DNA of 64,000 nt from Streptomyces sp. NRRL F-5122 (GCF_001507435.1 NZ_LMWH01000001.1:372001-436000); one strand, 5' to 3'; counted from the first letter of the stretch, positions 52,801 through 61,446 are shown. Notes: generated by a model from the sequence alone, not told the origin. A program made the numbers and translations.

Positions 52801-53308
52801 CGGGGCCGAGCAGGACGGTCAGACCGTCGGCGTGGTTGTCGGCCCAGGGCAGCAGCGGGGTGCCCGGGGACAGGGACTCGGGAGAATGGGCGGCGGTGAC
52901 GAGCCGGCACAGATCGGCCCAGCCGCGGGCGCCGTCCCGGGCGAGGAAGGTCACACGTGGTGTCGACTCGTCGATGAAGGCACCCCCGCGCACCGGGGCA
53001 CGGCGCCTCCCCCGGGCTTCCGGCTCCTCCCCCGTTCGCTCGACGGGACCCCCATGGACCGGCAGAACCCCCGTGCGCCGGGTCGGCTCGGGCTCCGTCA
53101 CCGCGAGTTCCACTCCGAACAGCGGCCGGACGCCCGCCGCCGCGCAGGCCTTGGCGAACCGGACCGTGCCCGCGACGGTGTCCCGGTCGGTGAGCGCCAG
53201 GGCGTCCATGCCCAGCTCACCGGCGCGCTCGGCCAGCCGCTCCGGATGCGAGGCGCCGTATCGCATGGAGAACCCTGAGACGGTGTGCAGATGCGTGAAT
53301 CCCGGCAC
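49802..53308 (-). CDS. dnaE2: Error-prone DNA polymerase III alpha subunit
   Basis: 1168 residues. PHP domain at the N-terminus (FTHLHTVSGFSMRYGASHPERLAERAGELGMDALALTDRDT), then the PolIII palm with PDIDIDVESARR (catalytic Asp pair) and later LKLDVLG, finger and helix-hairpin-helix parts, and the OB fold near the end (VLVAGAKAATQTPPIRSGKRVIFTTLDDGTGLVDLAFFDD). It lacks the C-terminal tail for beta-clamp/tau of DnaE1 and is paired with the ImuB-like gene, identifying DnaE2, the translesion polymerase of SOS mutagenesis. GTG 53308 is preferred over ATG 53338 because GGGAGG lies 5 nt before it. Confidence 0.93.
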   Translation of the reverse strand: MPGFTHLHTVSGFSMRYGASHPERLAERAGELGMDALALTDRDTVAGTVRFAKACAAAGVRPLFGVELAVTEPEPTRRTGVLPVHGGPVERTGEEPEARGRRRAPVRGGAFIDESTPRVTFLARDGARGWADLCRLVTAAHSPESLSPGTPLLPWADNHADGLTVLLGPASDVGRALAAGRPDRAARLLAPWREVYGDALRLEAVWHGRTGTGPGSLRLAARTLGFAAEQGVRPVLSNAVRYADPGLGPVADVLDAARRLVPVDPAKELDSGEAWLKDAPAMLRVAERIVEAAGYRRDTAHRLLEQTRDTAAECVVDPEDDLGIGTVHFPEAHLVGAGHRTAQRALASRAAAGMVLRGYGARRAYWERMHEELDVIAHHGFASYFLTVAQVVDDVRSMGIRVAARGSGAGSLVNHLLGIAHADPVEHGLLMERFLSKRRLALPDIDIDVESARRLEVYRAIIDRFGTARVATVAMPETYRVRHAIRDVGAALSMDPADIDRIAKSFPHIRARDARAALDELPELKPLAAEREKYGNFWELVEALDALPRGIAMHPCGVLLSDASLLARTPVVPTSGEGFPMSQFDKDDVEELGLLKLDVLGVRMQSAMAHAVAEVQRTTGERLDLDAVEPGDPETYRLIRTAETLGCFQIESPGQRDLVGRLQPADFHDLVVDISLFRPGPVAADMVRPFIDARHGRAPVRYPHPDLEGPLKETYGVVVFHEQIIHILDIMTGCGRDEADRVRRGLSEPESQGRIRVWFAQQAAANGYNAETIQRTWEIVEAFGSYGFCKAHAVAFAVPTYQSAWLKAHHPAAFYAGLLTHDPGMYPKRLLLADARRRGVPILSLDVNRSGVAHRIELVSESTDSTGRWGLRLALCDVHGISEAEAQRIEAGQPYASLLDFWERARPSRPLAQRLAQVGALDGFGANRRDLQLHLTELHRGARGAGGGQLPLAGGRRTASAGLPDLSAAERLSAELGVLSMDASHNLMDDHRAFLDELGVVPAHRLRSARHGETVLVAGAKAATQTPPIRSGKRVIFTTLDDGTGLVDLAFFDDSHDACAHTVFHSWLLLVRGVVQRRGPRSLSVVGAAAWNLAELVELRAEGGLDMVAERLAVPAPHQQDGDGDAAKGRRIRMATGYEMNPWSDLRPAGEGPAGGKKLWHQSPGSAG

Positions 53309-53345
53309 ACGCACCTCCCGTACCCGTGAGCCCCGCATACGGCTC

Positions 53346-53361
53346 TCGAACGTTCGTTCCC
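53346..53361 (-). promoter_or_regulatory. LexA-like SOS box upstream of dnaE2
   Basis: TCGAACGTTCGTTC fits the actinobacterial LexA half-site pattern GAAC-N4-GTTC (53348-53359). It is 40 nt before the dnaE2 start, within the 5' untranslated region or promoter. Damage induction of the dnaE2-imuB pair is expected from homologues. Confidence 0.65.
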
Positions 53362-53389
53362 ATCCCCCGCTCCCACCATAAACCAACTT

Positions 53390-53416
53390 TCGAACTGTCG
53401 TGCGACATCTGTTCGA
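53390..53416. promoter_or_regulatory. Second symmetric element TCGAAC-N15-GTTCGA
   Basis: Inverted TCGAAC/GTTCGA with an inner palindrome TGTCG-TG-CGACA, 30-60 nt upstream of the LexA-like box. Spacing is longer than a LexA box. The arms look like separated LexA half sites; it may be a composite site for damage regulation. Confidence 0.4.
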
Positions 53417-53490
53417 GCCTCCCCCACCTGGGCGAACGCCGACCGGGCCGTCCGCCCCGGGGAGAGACCGGCCGGACCGGCCCATGGAAA

Positions 53491-53523
53491 AGTCCCGCCC
53501 CCGGACAATCCGGGAGCGGGACT
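53491..53523. terminator. Terminator hairpin after the streptogrisin gene
   Basis: 15-bp stem (53491-53505 and 53509-53523) with one mismatch and a CAA loop, starting 19 nt downstream of the minus-strand protease stop. Confidence 0.8.
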
Positions 53524-53541
53524 CCGTCGGGCCGCGGGAGA

Positions 53542-54621
53542 TCAGCCGATCTGGGCGCCGAAGGCCGAAAGCGCCTCGGTGACCGGCTGGAAGAAGGTCT
53601 CGCCGCCCGAGGTGCAGTCACCGCTGCCACCCGAGGTGAGGCCGATCGCGGTGTCACCGTCGAAGAGCGAACCGCCGCTGTCACCGGGCTCGGCGCAGAC
53701 GTCGGTCTGGATGAGGCCGCTGACCGTGCCCTCCGCGTAGTTCACGGTGGCGTCCAGACCGGTGACCGTGCCGGAGTGCACCTGGGTGGTCGAGCCGCTG
53801 CGCGTCACCTTCTCGCCGACGGTCGCGTCACCCGCCTTGGTGATCGCTTGCGTGGAGCCGTTGTAGAGGTCGACCGCGCTCGGGTGGTCGACCTCCGCCG
53901 TGTATTTGACCAGGCCGAAGTCGTTGCCCGGGAAGCTGGACTGCTCGTTCTGGCCGATCACGTTGCCACTGGAGTCCGACCAGCTGGAGATGGCCTCGGT
54001 GCAGTGTCCGGCGGTGATGAAGTACGGCTGGCCGCCCTTGACCACGTTGAAGCCGAGCGAGCAGCGCCCGCCGGAGCCGGTGATGGCGTCGCCGCCCGCG
54101 ACGAAGGGCTTGAACTCACCCGGCGAGCGCTTGATCTCGGCCTTCCCGCCGAGCCCGTCGACCACCTTGGAGAGCTTGGCCCACTCGGCCTTCGAGACGG
54201 TGCTGTCGGCCGTGACGACGACCTTGTTGGTCCTCGGGTCGGTCGCCCATGAGGTGCCCGGGATGGTCGCGTCCTTCTTGAGCGTGGTGCGGGCGCCCGC
54301 CAGCTCGGCCAGGGAGTTCTGGACGATTCTGGCCGTGGCGCCGGCCGTCCGGGCGGACTGCGCGGCGGACTCGTCGAGCACATTGACGACGAGCTGCTTC
54401 GTCTTCGCGTCGTAATACGTTCCGGCCGCGCCGGAACCCAGGTCCTGACCGAGCGTCGAGGCGAGCTTTCCGGCCGCTTCGGCCGAGAGAGTGCGAGGCG
54501 TCCCGGTCTTCGGCGCCTCGCTCGCGTTCGCATTCTGGAAGGTGACGCCCGCTGCGATCAGTGCGGCGACAGCCCCGCCTGCCATGGCGGCCCGCCGCCC
54601 GGATATGCGTCGGTGCTTCAA
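53542..54621 (-). CDS. Secreted serine protease, streptogrisin D-like (S1E family)
   Basis: 359 residues with TTG start (AGGAGG 7 nt before). Signal peptide, an alpha-lytic-type propeptide with two repeated helical units (about 40-160), and a mature chymotrypsin-fold domain beginning [25 protein letters not shown]: His in TAGHC, Asp in GNDFGLV, Ser in PGDSGGSLF. The mature part closely recalls streptogrisin D ([39 protein letters not shown]). Same strand as the sprB-like gene 1.4 kb away; extracellular protein degradation. Confidence 0.93.
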   Translation of the reverse strand: MKHRRISGRRAAMAGGAVAALIAAGVTFQNANASEAPKTGTPRTLSAEAAGKLASTLGQDLGSGAAGTYYDAKTKQLVVNVLDESAAQSARTAGATARIVQNSLAELAGARTTLKKDATIPGTSWATDPRTNKVVVTADSTVSKAEWAKLSKVVDGLGGKAEIKRSPGEFKPFVAGGDAITGSGGRCSLGFNVVKGGQPYFITAGHCTEAISSWSDSSGNVIGQNEQSSFPGNDFGLVKYTAEVDHPSAVDLYNGSTQAITKAGDATVGEKVTRSGSTTQVHSGTVTGLDATVNYAEGTVSGLIQTDVCAEPGDSGGSLFDGDTAIGLTSGGSGDCTSGGETFFQPVTEALSAFGAQIG

Positions 54622-54899
54622 CTCACGTCCTCCTGTGGGGGGTCGGTCGCGGAGGTTGTGGGGACCGCCGCGACCGGAAGGCGTAGGGGCACGAAGGCGG
54701 TACACCGAATGAGCCGCGTCCGTACCCACCGTGCGGAGCCCACTATTCCGACGCCCACAGGGGGCACACAAGGTCGACTTCAGGACGCGCGCAGGTCAAC
54801 GAATGTGCGCCCCCTGCCGCTTGACCATGCCTGTTCCCCTCCGGTTCGATTCCCGCTGCAAATGCCATGCGAGGGTTATCCCTCTGCCGGCCGCGAGGT

Positions 54900-55805
54900 C
54901 TAGTCCTGTCTTGAATTCGACCCCTCGGGTTCCGATTCCAGGTCGGTCGCGGCGGCGGGGAGTTGCTCCTGCACCGATTGCTCACCGGTCGCGGCCGACG
55001 GCGGCGGGGGCGCCGGCGCCTGCTGTTCGGGGGGCGCCGCCACCGGCTGCTGGGCCCGCTCCAGGAACCGCAGCAGTTCCACCGGGAAGGGCAGGACGAG
55101 GGTGGAGTTCTTCTCCGCGGCGACCGCCACCACGGTCTGCAGCAGCCGCAGTTGCAGCGCGGCGGGTGTCGCGGCCATCTGCTGGGCCGCCTCCGCCAGC
55201 TTCCTGGACGCCTGCAGTTCCGCGTCGGCGTTGATGACACGGGCCCGCCGCTCGCGGTCGGCCTCGGCCTGCCGGGCCATGGACCGCTTCATCGTCTCCG
55301 GCAGCGAGACGTCCTTGATCTCGACGCGGTCGATGGTGACGCCCCACTCCACCGCCGGGCTGTCGATCATCAGCTCCAGACCCTGGTTGAGCTTCTCACG
55401 GCTGGAGAGCAGATCGTCGAGTTCACTCTTGCCGATGATCGACCTCAGCGAGGTCTGCGCCATCTGCAGTACGGCGAACCGGTAGTCCTCGACCCGGACT
55501 ATCGCCTCGGCGGGTGAGGTCACCTTGAAGTAGACGACGGCGTCCACGCGCACCGTGACGTTGTCCCTGGTGATGCCCTCCTGCGCGGGCACCGGCATCG
55601 TCACGATCTGCAGATTCACCCTGCGGAGCCGGTCCACGAGGGGCACGATCATCGTGAGGCCGGGCCCCCGGACCTCGGGCCTGAGCCGCCCGAGGCGGAA
55701 CACCACTCCCCGTTCGTATTGTTTGACGACCCGGGCCGCCGCCGCCACGTAGACGACCCCGACGGACGCGAGGGCCACCCCCGCCGTCACCAGCTCCTCG
55801 ACCAT
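54900..55805 (-). CDS. SPFH/Band 7 (stomatin-like, slipin) membrane protein
   Basis: 301 residues. One N-terminal membrane helix (LVTAGVALASVGVVYVAAAARVV), SPFH domain (QYERGVVFRLGRL ... GPGLTMIVPLVDRLRRVNLQIVTMPVPAQEGITRDNVTVRVDAVVYFKV) and a C-terminal coiled coil and Pro/Gln-rich tail. Probably forms membrane microdomain oligomers. Divided from the sprB-like gene by 173 nt on the same strand; functional link to proteases unclear. Confidence 0.92.
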   Translation of the reverse strand: MVEELVTAGVALASVGVVYVAAAARVVKQYERGVVFRLGRLRPEVRGPGLTMIVPLVDRLRRVNLQIVTMPVPAQEGITRDNVTVRVDAVVYFKVTSPAEAIVRVEDYRFAVLQMAQTSLRSIIGKSELDDLLSSREKLNQGLELMIDSPAVEWGVTIDRVEIKDVSLPETMKRSMARQAEADRERRARVINADAELQASRKLAEAAQQMAATPAALQLRLLQTVVAVAAEKNSTLVLPFPVELLRFLERAQQPVAAPPEQQAPAPPPPSAATGEQSVQEQLPAAATDLESEPEGSNSRQD

Positions 55806-55978
55806 GTCGGCCCCCCAGGGTCCGAAGTGGGCGTGCTCAGGGGAGTGCACGCGAACCTGCCACGTGCCCTTCGACGGTAACTCCGCCGAGCGGGCAAAGG
55901 GGAGCCCCCGCACGCGGAGTTGCGTGCGAGGGCTCCCCTCCTGCCGGCTGCAGATCGGGTGTGCGGTTCGGGATCGCG

Positions 55979-56881
55979 TCAGAAGACGTGGACCCCGTAG
56001 GCGCTGAGGGCCTCGGTGACCGGCTGGAAGAAGGTCGTACCACCGGAGGTGCAGTTGCCGCTGCCGCCGGAGGTCAGACCGTAGGCGGTGGAACCGCCGT
56101 ACAGCGGGCCACCGGAGTCACCCGGCTCGGCGCAGACCGTGGTCTGGATGAGGCCGCTGACGACGTCGCCGCCACCGTAGTTGACCGTCGCGTTGAGCGC
56201 GGTGACCCGGCCGCTGTGCGTCCCGGTCGTGGAGCCGCGGCGGTAGACGGTGGTGCCGACCGAGGGCGTGGCCGCACTGGTGATGTCCTGGCTGCCCACG
56301 GCACCCGACTTGGTCACCGAGGTGTTGGTGTAGCGCACGATGCCGTAGTCGTTGCCGGGGAAGGAGGAGCCGGCCGTGGTGCCGAGCGTGGTGGTGTGCG
56401 AGGAGTTCGACCACCAGGTGCCCGCGCCGTCGGTGCAGTGGCCCGCGGTCAGGAAGTAGTAGTTCCCGCTGGAGTCCTGGACGTTGAAGCCCAGGGAGCA
56501 GCGCCAGCTACTCGCATAGATCGCGTCGCCACCGGAGATCAGCTTGTTGAACTTGCCCGAGGTGTGCTTGATCGTGAGGGCGCCGGCGTTGCCTCCGGCC
56601 TCCTCCCTGATCTTCGCGATCTCGGCCTTGGAGACCGTGCTGTCGACGGTGACGACCACGCGGTTCGTCGTGGGGTCGACGGCCCAGGCGGTGCCTGCGA
56701 CATCGGACTTGAGCACCGAGTCCCTCACCTGGGTGAGCTGGTTGGTGCTGAAGGTCCGGGCGTCGCTCGCGTTCGCGTTGGGGACCGCGATCGCGGCAGC
56801 GGCCACGAATCCGGTGGCCACGGCGATCAGCCGGGTCCGTCTCGCGATGCCGCTGGTGGGGGTGGTGCGCTTGATCCTCAC
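55979..56881 (-). CDS. sprB: Streptogrisin B precursor (SGPB-like serine protease)
   Basis: 300 residues, near the 299 of S. griseus SprB, and very similar along the whole length (VRIKRT start, TANQLT-like propeptide [28 protein letters not shown], mature [20 protein letters not shown]). Catalytic His in TAGHC, Asp in [11 protein letters not shown] and Ser in [13 protein letters not shown]-terminal LSAYGVHVF. Secreted chymotrypsin-like protease with a self-cleaved propeptide. GTG start with GGAGGG upstream. Confidence 0.95.
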   Translation of the reverse strand: MRIKRTTPTSGIARRTRLIAVATGFVAAAAIAVPNANASDARTFSTNQLTQVRDSVLKSDVAGTAWAVDPTTNRVVVTVDSTVSKAEIAKIREEAGGNAGALTIKHTSGKFNKLISGGDAIYASSWRCSLGFNVQDSSGNYYFLTAGHCTDGAGTWWSNSSHTTTLGTTAGSSFPGNDYGIVRYTNTSVTKSGAVGSQDITSAATPSVGTTVYRRGSTTGTHSGRVTALNATVNYGGGDVVSGLIQTTVCAEPGDSGGPLYGGSTAYGLTSGGSGNCTSGGTTFFQPVTEALSAYGVHVF

Positions 56882-57003
56882 TTTTCGTTCCCTCCAAGGG
56901 AAGTCGGGGGCCCACGTGGGGTTGGGGCCCGTGAGGCGCAGCCAAGGACGGCCTGCCCGGATTCCGGACAAGTCGTGGCCCTGACAAGCGCTGAGGGGGA
57001 GTA

Positions 57004-57052
57004 TTCGGCCGTACGACCGACCGGCGCAAGGGCGGCTTTCGGCCGTACGGCC
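57004..57052. repeat. Direct repeat TTCGGCCGTACG upstream of sprB
   Basis: TTCGGCCGTACG occurs at 57004-57015 and 57038-57049 (34-bp period); the second is extended into the palindrome GGCCGTACGGCC (57041-57052). They lie 123-171 nt before the sprB start and close to the 3' end of DUF1684. Regulatory meaning is possible but untested. Confidence 0.4.
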
Positions 57053-57089
57053 TTCAACTTACAGATGACCGGGGAGATTGACGGACCTT

Positions 57090-57872
57090 CTACAGCAGGG
57101 TCCGCTCCCCCGCCTCGACCGCGGCGGCCAGCGTGTTGCCGGGCGGCGGGAACGGGCAGACGAAGTGGTCGGCGAACGCGCACGGGGGCAGCAGTGCCCG
57201 GTTGAAATCGACCGTCGTACGTCCCTCGGCGTCGGGCGCCGGCGGCCGCAGGAACCGGAAGGGGTAACTGCCGTCCCCGCTGGTGGTGTCGGCGAAGACG
57301 GCCCACAGCGAGCCGTCGTCCTCGACCGAGACCTGAAGGGTGAGATCCTGCCCGTCGAGCGTGAAGGCGAGCACACCGCCGAGGCCGAGCCCGCGGTGAC
57401 GCCCGTCGGCGCTCTCGACACGTACGGTGCGGTGCTCGCCGTACGGGGTGAAATGTCCCTCGAGCGACCAGCGCGGATCGTACGGCGTGGCGTCGATCCC
57501 CTTGAAGGCCCGGCGGCCCGGGGAGCCGGGGTCGTAGTCGCGCACACCCCACACGCCCTCGCGAACGAGGACGACCAGGCGGCGCTCACCCGCCCCGACA
57601 CGGGCGGCGGTCGCGGGTCCCCGGTCGGCCTCGAGGCGGACCTTGCCCGTGAACGGCACTCCGTCGACGGTAAGTCCGTCCTCCTCGGCGGCCGTCAGCA
57701 CCACCGCGTCACCGTCCTGCGTCCACTGCCCGGGAACTTCCGGGATCCGTCCTTCCGGATGGTCCTCCAGCCAGTAGGTGCCGGTCAGCGCGAGCGGTCC
57801 GTAGGGCCCCGACACCCGCGCGGTGCGGTGCTCGTGCCACTGCTTCCACTCGTCGGATGCGTCCGTCGTCAT
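57090..57872 (-). CDS. DUF1684 family protein
   Basis: 260 residues. Hallmarks: EWKQWHEHRTARVSGPYGPLALTGTYWLEDHPEGRIPEVPGQW, the DPRWSLEGHFTPY block and VDFNRALLPPCAFADHFVCPFPPPGNTLAAAVEAGE near the C-terminus. GGAAGGG lies 8 nt before the ATG. Cytoplasmic; function unknown. Confidence 0.9.
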   Translation of the reverse strand: MTTDASDEWKQWHEHRTARVSGPYGPLALTGTYWLEDHPEGRIPEVPGQWTQDGDAVVLTAAEEDGLTVDGVPFTGKVRLEADRGPATAARVGAGERRLVVLVREGVWGVRDYDPGSPGRRAFKGIDATPYDPRWSLEGHFTPYGEHRTVRVESADGRHRGLGLGGVLAFTLDGQDLTLQVSVEDDGSLWAVFADTTSGDGSYPFRFLRPPAPDAEGRTTVDFNRALLPPCAFADHFVCPFPPPGNTLAAAVEAGERTLL

Positions 57873-58177
57873 GCGATCAACCCTTCCACACGGAAATCCG
57901 CAGGTCCGAGATGCGAGCGCATCGTGGTGCCCGTGTATTCCGCGTGCGGGGCGCCCCGCTCCGGATCAACGGCACGCCCCGGCCACGAACTCGACGTGCG
58001 CGCCCCGGGTGGGACGGCACACGAGGATGAACCCATCGGCCGCGTCCGTCCGGACGAACCCGCGTCGGCGAAGGAGTCCCGGCCGCGACCCCGGTGACGG
58101 TCCGTCGGACGGTTGCTCCTCCTCGCCGGGCAGGCCCCGCCGCCATCGGGCCGGCGTGCGGGTACGCCGCTTCGGAG
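57873..58177. other. Gene-free stretch between two minus-strand genes
   Basis: 305 bp that hold the DUF1684 promoter and no convincing gene. Frames on both strands are Arg/Pro-rich and lack ribosome sites. Confidence 0.45.
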
Positions 58178-59356
58178 TCAGCAGTCGCAGCCGCAGTCGC
58201 AGCAGTCGCAACCATCGCACCCACTGCAGCAGTTGCCGCAGCAGTCACAGCAGTCGCAGCAGTCCCCGCAGTCCTGGCAGGCCGCGTCCTTGCGTTCCCG
58301 GGTCCAGGGATCCTCGTAGGTTCCGCAGCAGAGTTGGCAGGTGCAGGCGAGCCCGAGCCACACGGCGCAGCCCGCGATCAGCCCGCGGCGGTCGCGGCGG
58401 GGCGGTTCCGGGGGCGGGGGCCCTGCCGGGCCTCCGGGGCCGCCGGGCGCGTACGGCCCGGAGGGAGGCGGTCCGAACAGTTCGGGCGCGTGCGAGCAGG
58501 AGGTCGTACCGAAGGCCCGGTCGACGGAGTTCCGTAGTTCGTGGGCGAGCAGGACATGCGCGAGCCGGCCGTCGGTGAAGGCCACTTCGCGCAGTGCGAG
58601 CCGAATGCCGTGCAGCGCGTCGTCGGCGAGGCGGCGGGCCTCGGCCAGGGACGTCCCGGTCGCCGTCAGCGGGTTCCAGGAGCCCGACGCGGCGTCGGCC
58701 TCCCTGTCCTCCACGGCGTCGAGCAGATGGGCGAGCCGCCCGAACAGCCGGCCCACCTCGGCGAGCGCCTCCGCGTTGCCGGGCCGCCCGGCCAGCACCG
58801 CGGTGTACGCGAAGGCCGCGGCCGTGGCCGTCTCGGTGGGCTCGGTGACGTTCAGTATCGAAGTGCCCGGGCCGGCGAGCGTCTCGATCCCGAGCTGCCG
58901 CTCCACCGCGTCCACGAGCACGTCGGTGTCGAACCCGATGTCGGAGCCGGTGCGGGCACCGGCCCTGCCCCAGCTCAGGGCTACCCGGCGGGCGGCGAAC
59001 GCCACCGGCCGGCGGGCCAGCATCCCGTCCCCGTCGGCCATGTGATCGCGCACCTTGGCGGAGGCGAGCACCAGCGACACGGCGGCCGCGAGCCGCGCCC
59101 CCTCACCGTGCGCCACGGAGGCGGTGCGCATGCCCCGCAGCGGACAGGGCCCTGCCGTGCGCCGCCGTCCCGTGGTCCGCTCCGCCTGAGCCTCCGTCAG
59201 GACCGAGACCAGCAGGCCGTCGTAGTTGGTGACGACCCGGGCCAGCTGCCCGTGGTCTCCGCGAAGCGCGAGACACAGCCCGCACAGATGTGCCATCCAC
59301 TGTGTTCTCAGACCTTCACTCAATCGGTGACGGCAGGGCCGGACCATTCCGAACAC
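58178..59356 (-). CDS. DUF5685 family protein with metallothionein-like cysteine tail
   Basis: 392 residues. The N-terminus MFGMVRPCRHRLSEGLRTQWMAHLCGLCLALRGDHGQLARVVTNYDGLLVSVLTEAQ defines the family, with a four-Cys site (CRH, CGLC, CPLRG). The middle is helical. The last 33 residues hold 17 cysteines in CD/CC repeats (e.g. CDCCDCGCDC), preceded by a CTCQLCC helix end. It starts at GTG 59356 (GGGGGAG upstream). Likely a metal-binding or redox scaffold; function unknown. Confidence 0.85.
   Translation of the reverse strand: MFGMVRPCRHRLSEGLRTQWMAHLCGLCLALRGDHGQLARVVTNYDGLLVSVLTEAQAERTTGRRRTAGPCPLRGMRTASVAHGEGARLAAAVSLVLASAKVRDHMADGDGMLARRPVAFAARRVALSWGRAGARTGSDIGFDTDVLVDAVERQLGIETLAGPGTSILNVTEPTETATAAAFAYTAVLAGRPGNAEALAEVGRLFGRLAHLLDAVEDREADAASGSWNPLTATGTSLAEARRLADDALHGIRLALREVAFTDGRLAHVLLAHELRNSVDRAFGTTSCSHAPELFGPPPSGPYAPGGPGGPAGPPPPEPPRRDRRGLIAGCAVWLGLACTCQLCCGTYEDPWTRERKDAACQDCGDCCDCCDCCGNCCSGCDGCDCCDCGCDC
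58180..58276 (-). repeat. Low-complexity GCAGTC repeat tract coding the Cys-rich tail
   Basis: About 100 bp of imperfect GCAGTC/GCAGCAGTC repeats (GACTGC on the coding strand) encode the Cys-Asp repeats. Such tracts can change length by slippage. Confidence 0.7.
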
Positions 59357-59646
59357 GACACTCCCCCGTGGCTCGTTCGACGTTGAGCTGCGGCAGCCTA
59401 TCTGCCACTTCGTTCACCCGTACGCACCGACCGCCACCCGAACGCCGACGACGATATTATTTCACTCTCCGTCAGCAGCCATATGTGTGCCAAGCCTTGG
59501 GGTACACGGGCTCTCGACGTATTGGCTGTGCACCAGTACCGTCACGAAACCCCCGCGCGGCGTCTATCCACTTGGCGCTACATCCGCATCATGGACGACC
59601 ATGGGGTTGCGGAAAGCTAGAAAGACCGCTGTGAGAGGAGGCGTCC

Positions 59647-60084
59647 ATGGGATCTGTACGCAAGGCGAGTGCCTGGCTCGGCCTCGTCGACGACAACGAT
59701 GACGAGCGTTACTACGACGACGACTACGCCGAGGGCCAGGAGCACGGCGACGCCTGGGTGACCGACCCGCGCGTGAAGGTCGCCACCGACACGGCGGAGG
59801 AGAAGGGACGCCGGATCGGCACGGTCACCCCGGACAGCTTCCGGGACGCCCGCGCCATCGGTGAGCTCTTCCGGGACGGCGTCCCCGTCATCATGAACCT
59901 CACGAACATGGAGGGCGCCGACGCCAAGCGCGTGGTGGACTTCGCCGCCGGCCTGATCTTCGGCCTTCGGGGTTCGATCGACCGCGTCTCCAACCGGGTC
60001 TTCCTGCTGACCCCCGCGAACACGGAGATCGTCAGCGGCGACGCCGCGAGCCGGCGGCCCGACGGATTCTTCAACCAGAGCTGA
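59647..60084 (+). CDS. sflA: SepF-like protein (SflA)
   Basis: 145 residues. N-terminal amphipathic helix [14 protein letters not shown] for membrane binding, an acidic linker ([16 protein letters not shown]), and the SepF core ([64 protein letters not shown]). Streptomyces have SepF plus SflA and SflB; the position beside the acyl-CoA dehydrogenase and dnaE2 points to SflA (SCO1749 type). Tunes FtsZ ring and polar growth. Ribosome site GAGGAGG 5 nt before the ATG. Confidence 0.88.
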   Translation: MGSVRKASAWLGLVDDNDDERYYDDDYAEGQEHGDAWVTDPRVKVATDTAEEKGRRIGTVTPDSFRDARAIGELFRDGVPVIMNLTNMEGADAKRVVDFAAGLIFGLRGSIDRVSNRVFLLTPANTEIVSGDAASRRPDGFFNQS

Positions 60085-60109
60085 GGCAGGGCCGCTCGCC
60101 GGCCCTGCC
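60085..60109. terminator. Terminator hairpin between sflA and acyl-CoA dehydrogenase
   Basis: GGCAGGGCCG (60085-60094), loop CTCGC, CGGCCCTGCC (60100-60109): perfect 10-bp stem immediately after the sflA stop and 14 nt from the convergent gene end. Confidence 0.85.
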
Positions 60110-60123
60110 CGCTTCGGGCCCGG

Positions 60124-61314
60124 TCACCGGAAGGCGTCGAGCCCGGTGAGCGCCTTGCCCAGCACGAGCTGGTGCATCTCGACCGTGCCCTCGTAGGTGA
60201 GCACGGACTCCAGGTTGGTGGCGTGCCGCATCACGGGGTACTCCAGGGAGATCCCGTTGGCGCCGAGGATCGTGCGCGCGGTGCGGCAGATCTCGATGGC
60301 CTCCCGCACGTTGTTGAGCTTGCCGAAGCTGACCTGCTCCGGACGCAGCCGCCCGGCGTCCATGCGCCGCCCCAGATGGTGGGCGAGCAGAATCCCCTTG
60401 TGCAGTTCGACCGCCATGTCGGCGAGCTTCGCCTGGGTGAGCTGGAACCCGCCGATGGGCCTGCCGAACTGTTCCCGGCTCTTGGCGTACTCGACGGCGG
60501 TCTCGAAGCAGGACCGCGCCGCCCCCATGGCACCCCACACGATCCCGTACCGGGCGTGGGACAGACAGCTGAGCGGTCCCTTGAGGCCGACCACCGCGGG
60601 CAGCACGGCGTCGGCGGGCAGCCGCACGTCGTCGAGGACCAACTCGCTGGTGACGGAGGCCCGCAGGGACCACTTGTGCCGGATCTCGGGCGCGGAGAAG
60701 CCGGGGCTTGCGGCCGGGACGACAAAGCCGCGTACCCCTTCGTCGGTCCGGGCCCAGACCACCGCGACGCCCGCGACCGAGCCGTTGGTGATCCACATCT
60801 TGCGGCCGTTGAGCACCCAGTCCTTGCCGTCGCGCTTGGCGTAGGTGCGCATCGAGGCGGGGTCGGAGCCGTGGTCGGGTTCGGTGAGCCCGAAGCACCC
60901 GATGATCTCGCCGGCCGCCATCCCGGGCAGCCACTGCTGCTTCTGCTCCTCGCTCCCGAACCGGTGCAGGGCGTACATCGCGAGGGACCCCTGGACGGAG
61001 ACCAGGGACCGGATGCCCGAGTCGGCGGCCTCCAGTTCCAGGCAGGCGAGTCCGTACTGCACCGCGCTCGCCCCGGCACACCCGTAACCGTCGAGCGACA
61101 TGCCGAGGGCGCCGAGGGATCCCAGCTCCTTGGCGAGCTCCCGGATCTGCGGCAGCTCCCCCTTCTCGTACCAGTCGGCGACGTACGGCAGCACGCGGTC
61201 GGCCGCCCAGGTCCGAACGGCGTTGCGGATGGACAGGTCCTCGTCGTCCAGCAGGTCGTCGAGCCCCAGCGGATCGGCGGGGTCGAAGGGCGGCAACGTC
61301 GAGGACGCGGACAT
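60124..61314 (-). CDS. Acyl-CoA dehydrogenase (glutaryl-CoA dehydrogenase-like)
   Basis: 396 residues, FAD enzyme forming the alpha-beta double bond of an acyl-CoA. FGLTEPDHGSDPASM, GRKMWITNGSVAGVAVVWARTD and LNNVREAIEICRTARTILGANGISLEYPVMRHATNLESVLTYEGTVEMHQLVLGKALTG; the Glu of TYEGT is the expected catalytic base, as in glutaryl-CoA dehydrogenases. GGAGG before the ATG and a shared inverted repeat 24 nt upstream of it. Confidence 0.93.
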   Translation of the reverse strand: MSASSTLPPFDPADPLGLDDLLDDEDLSIRNAVRTWAADRVLPYVADWYEKGELPQIRELAKELGSLGALGMSLDGYGCAGASAVQYGLACLELEAADSGIRSLVSVQGSLAMYALHRFGSEEQKQQWLPGMAAGEIIGCFGLTEPDHGSDPASMRTYAKRDGKDWVLNGRKMWITNGSVAGVAVVWARTDEGVRGFVVPAASPGFSAPEIRHKWSLRASVTSELVLDDVRLPADAVLPAVVGLKGPLSCLSHARYGIVWGAMGAARSCFETAVEYAKSREQFGRPIGGFQLTQAKLADMAVELHKGILLAHHLGRRMDAGRLRPEQVSFGKLNNVREAIEICRTARTILGANGISLEYPVMRHATNLESVLTYEGTVEMHQLVLGKALTGLDAFR

Positions 61315-61337
61315 GGGGACAGCCTCCGTGACACTGA

Positions 61338-61353
61338 AAACTAGCAGCGCTAA
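61338..61353. promoter_or_regulatory. Operator-like element upstream of the acyl-CoA dehydrogenase
   Basis: AAACTAGCAGCGCTAA contains the inverted core TTAGC/GCTAA type around AG and matches 12/16 positions with the element upstream of the aldehyde dehydrogenase (1182-1197). Distance to start is 24 nt, so it overlaps a promoter or transcript start. Confidence 0.5.
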
Positions 61354-61446
61354 CCGAACCGGACGGCCCGACGGTACGACGCCCCGGGCCGCACGTCCAG
61401 TATCGGGCGCCGGGTGACGGCGGTCACGCCCGGTCGCCCGGGCCCG

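Noticed and set aside
54830..54870. GGTTCGATTCC, resembling a tRNA T arm
   Set aside because: Flanking bases cannot form the T stem and no acceptor or anticodon arm is present.
58180..58276. Repeat tract considered as a CRISPR or tandem-repeat element
   Set aside because: Repeats are short, imperfect and in frame with a coding sequence; no spacers of constant length.
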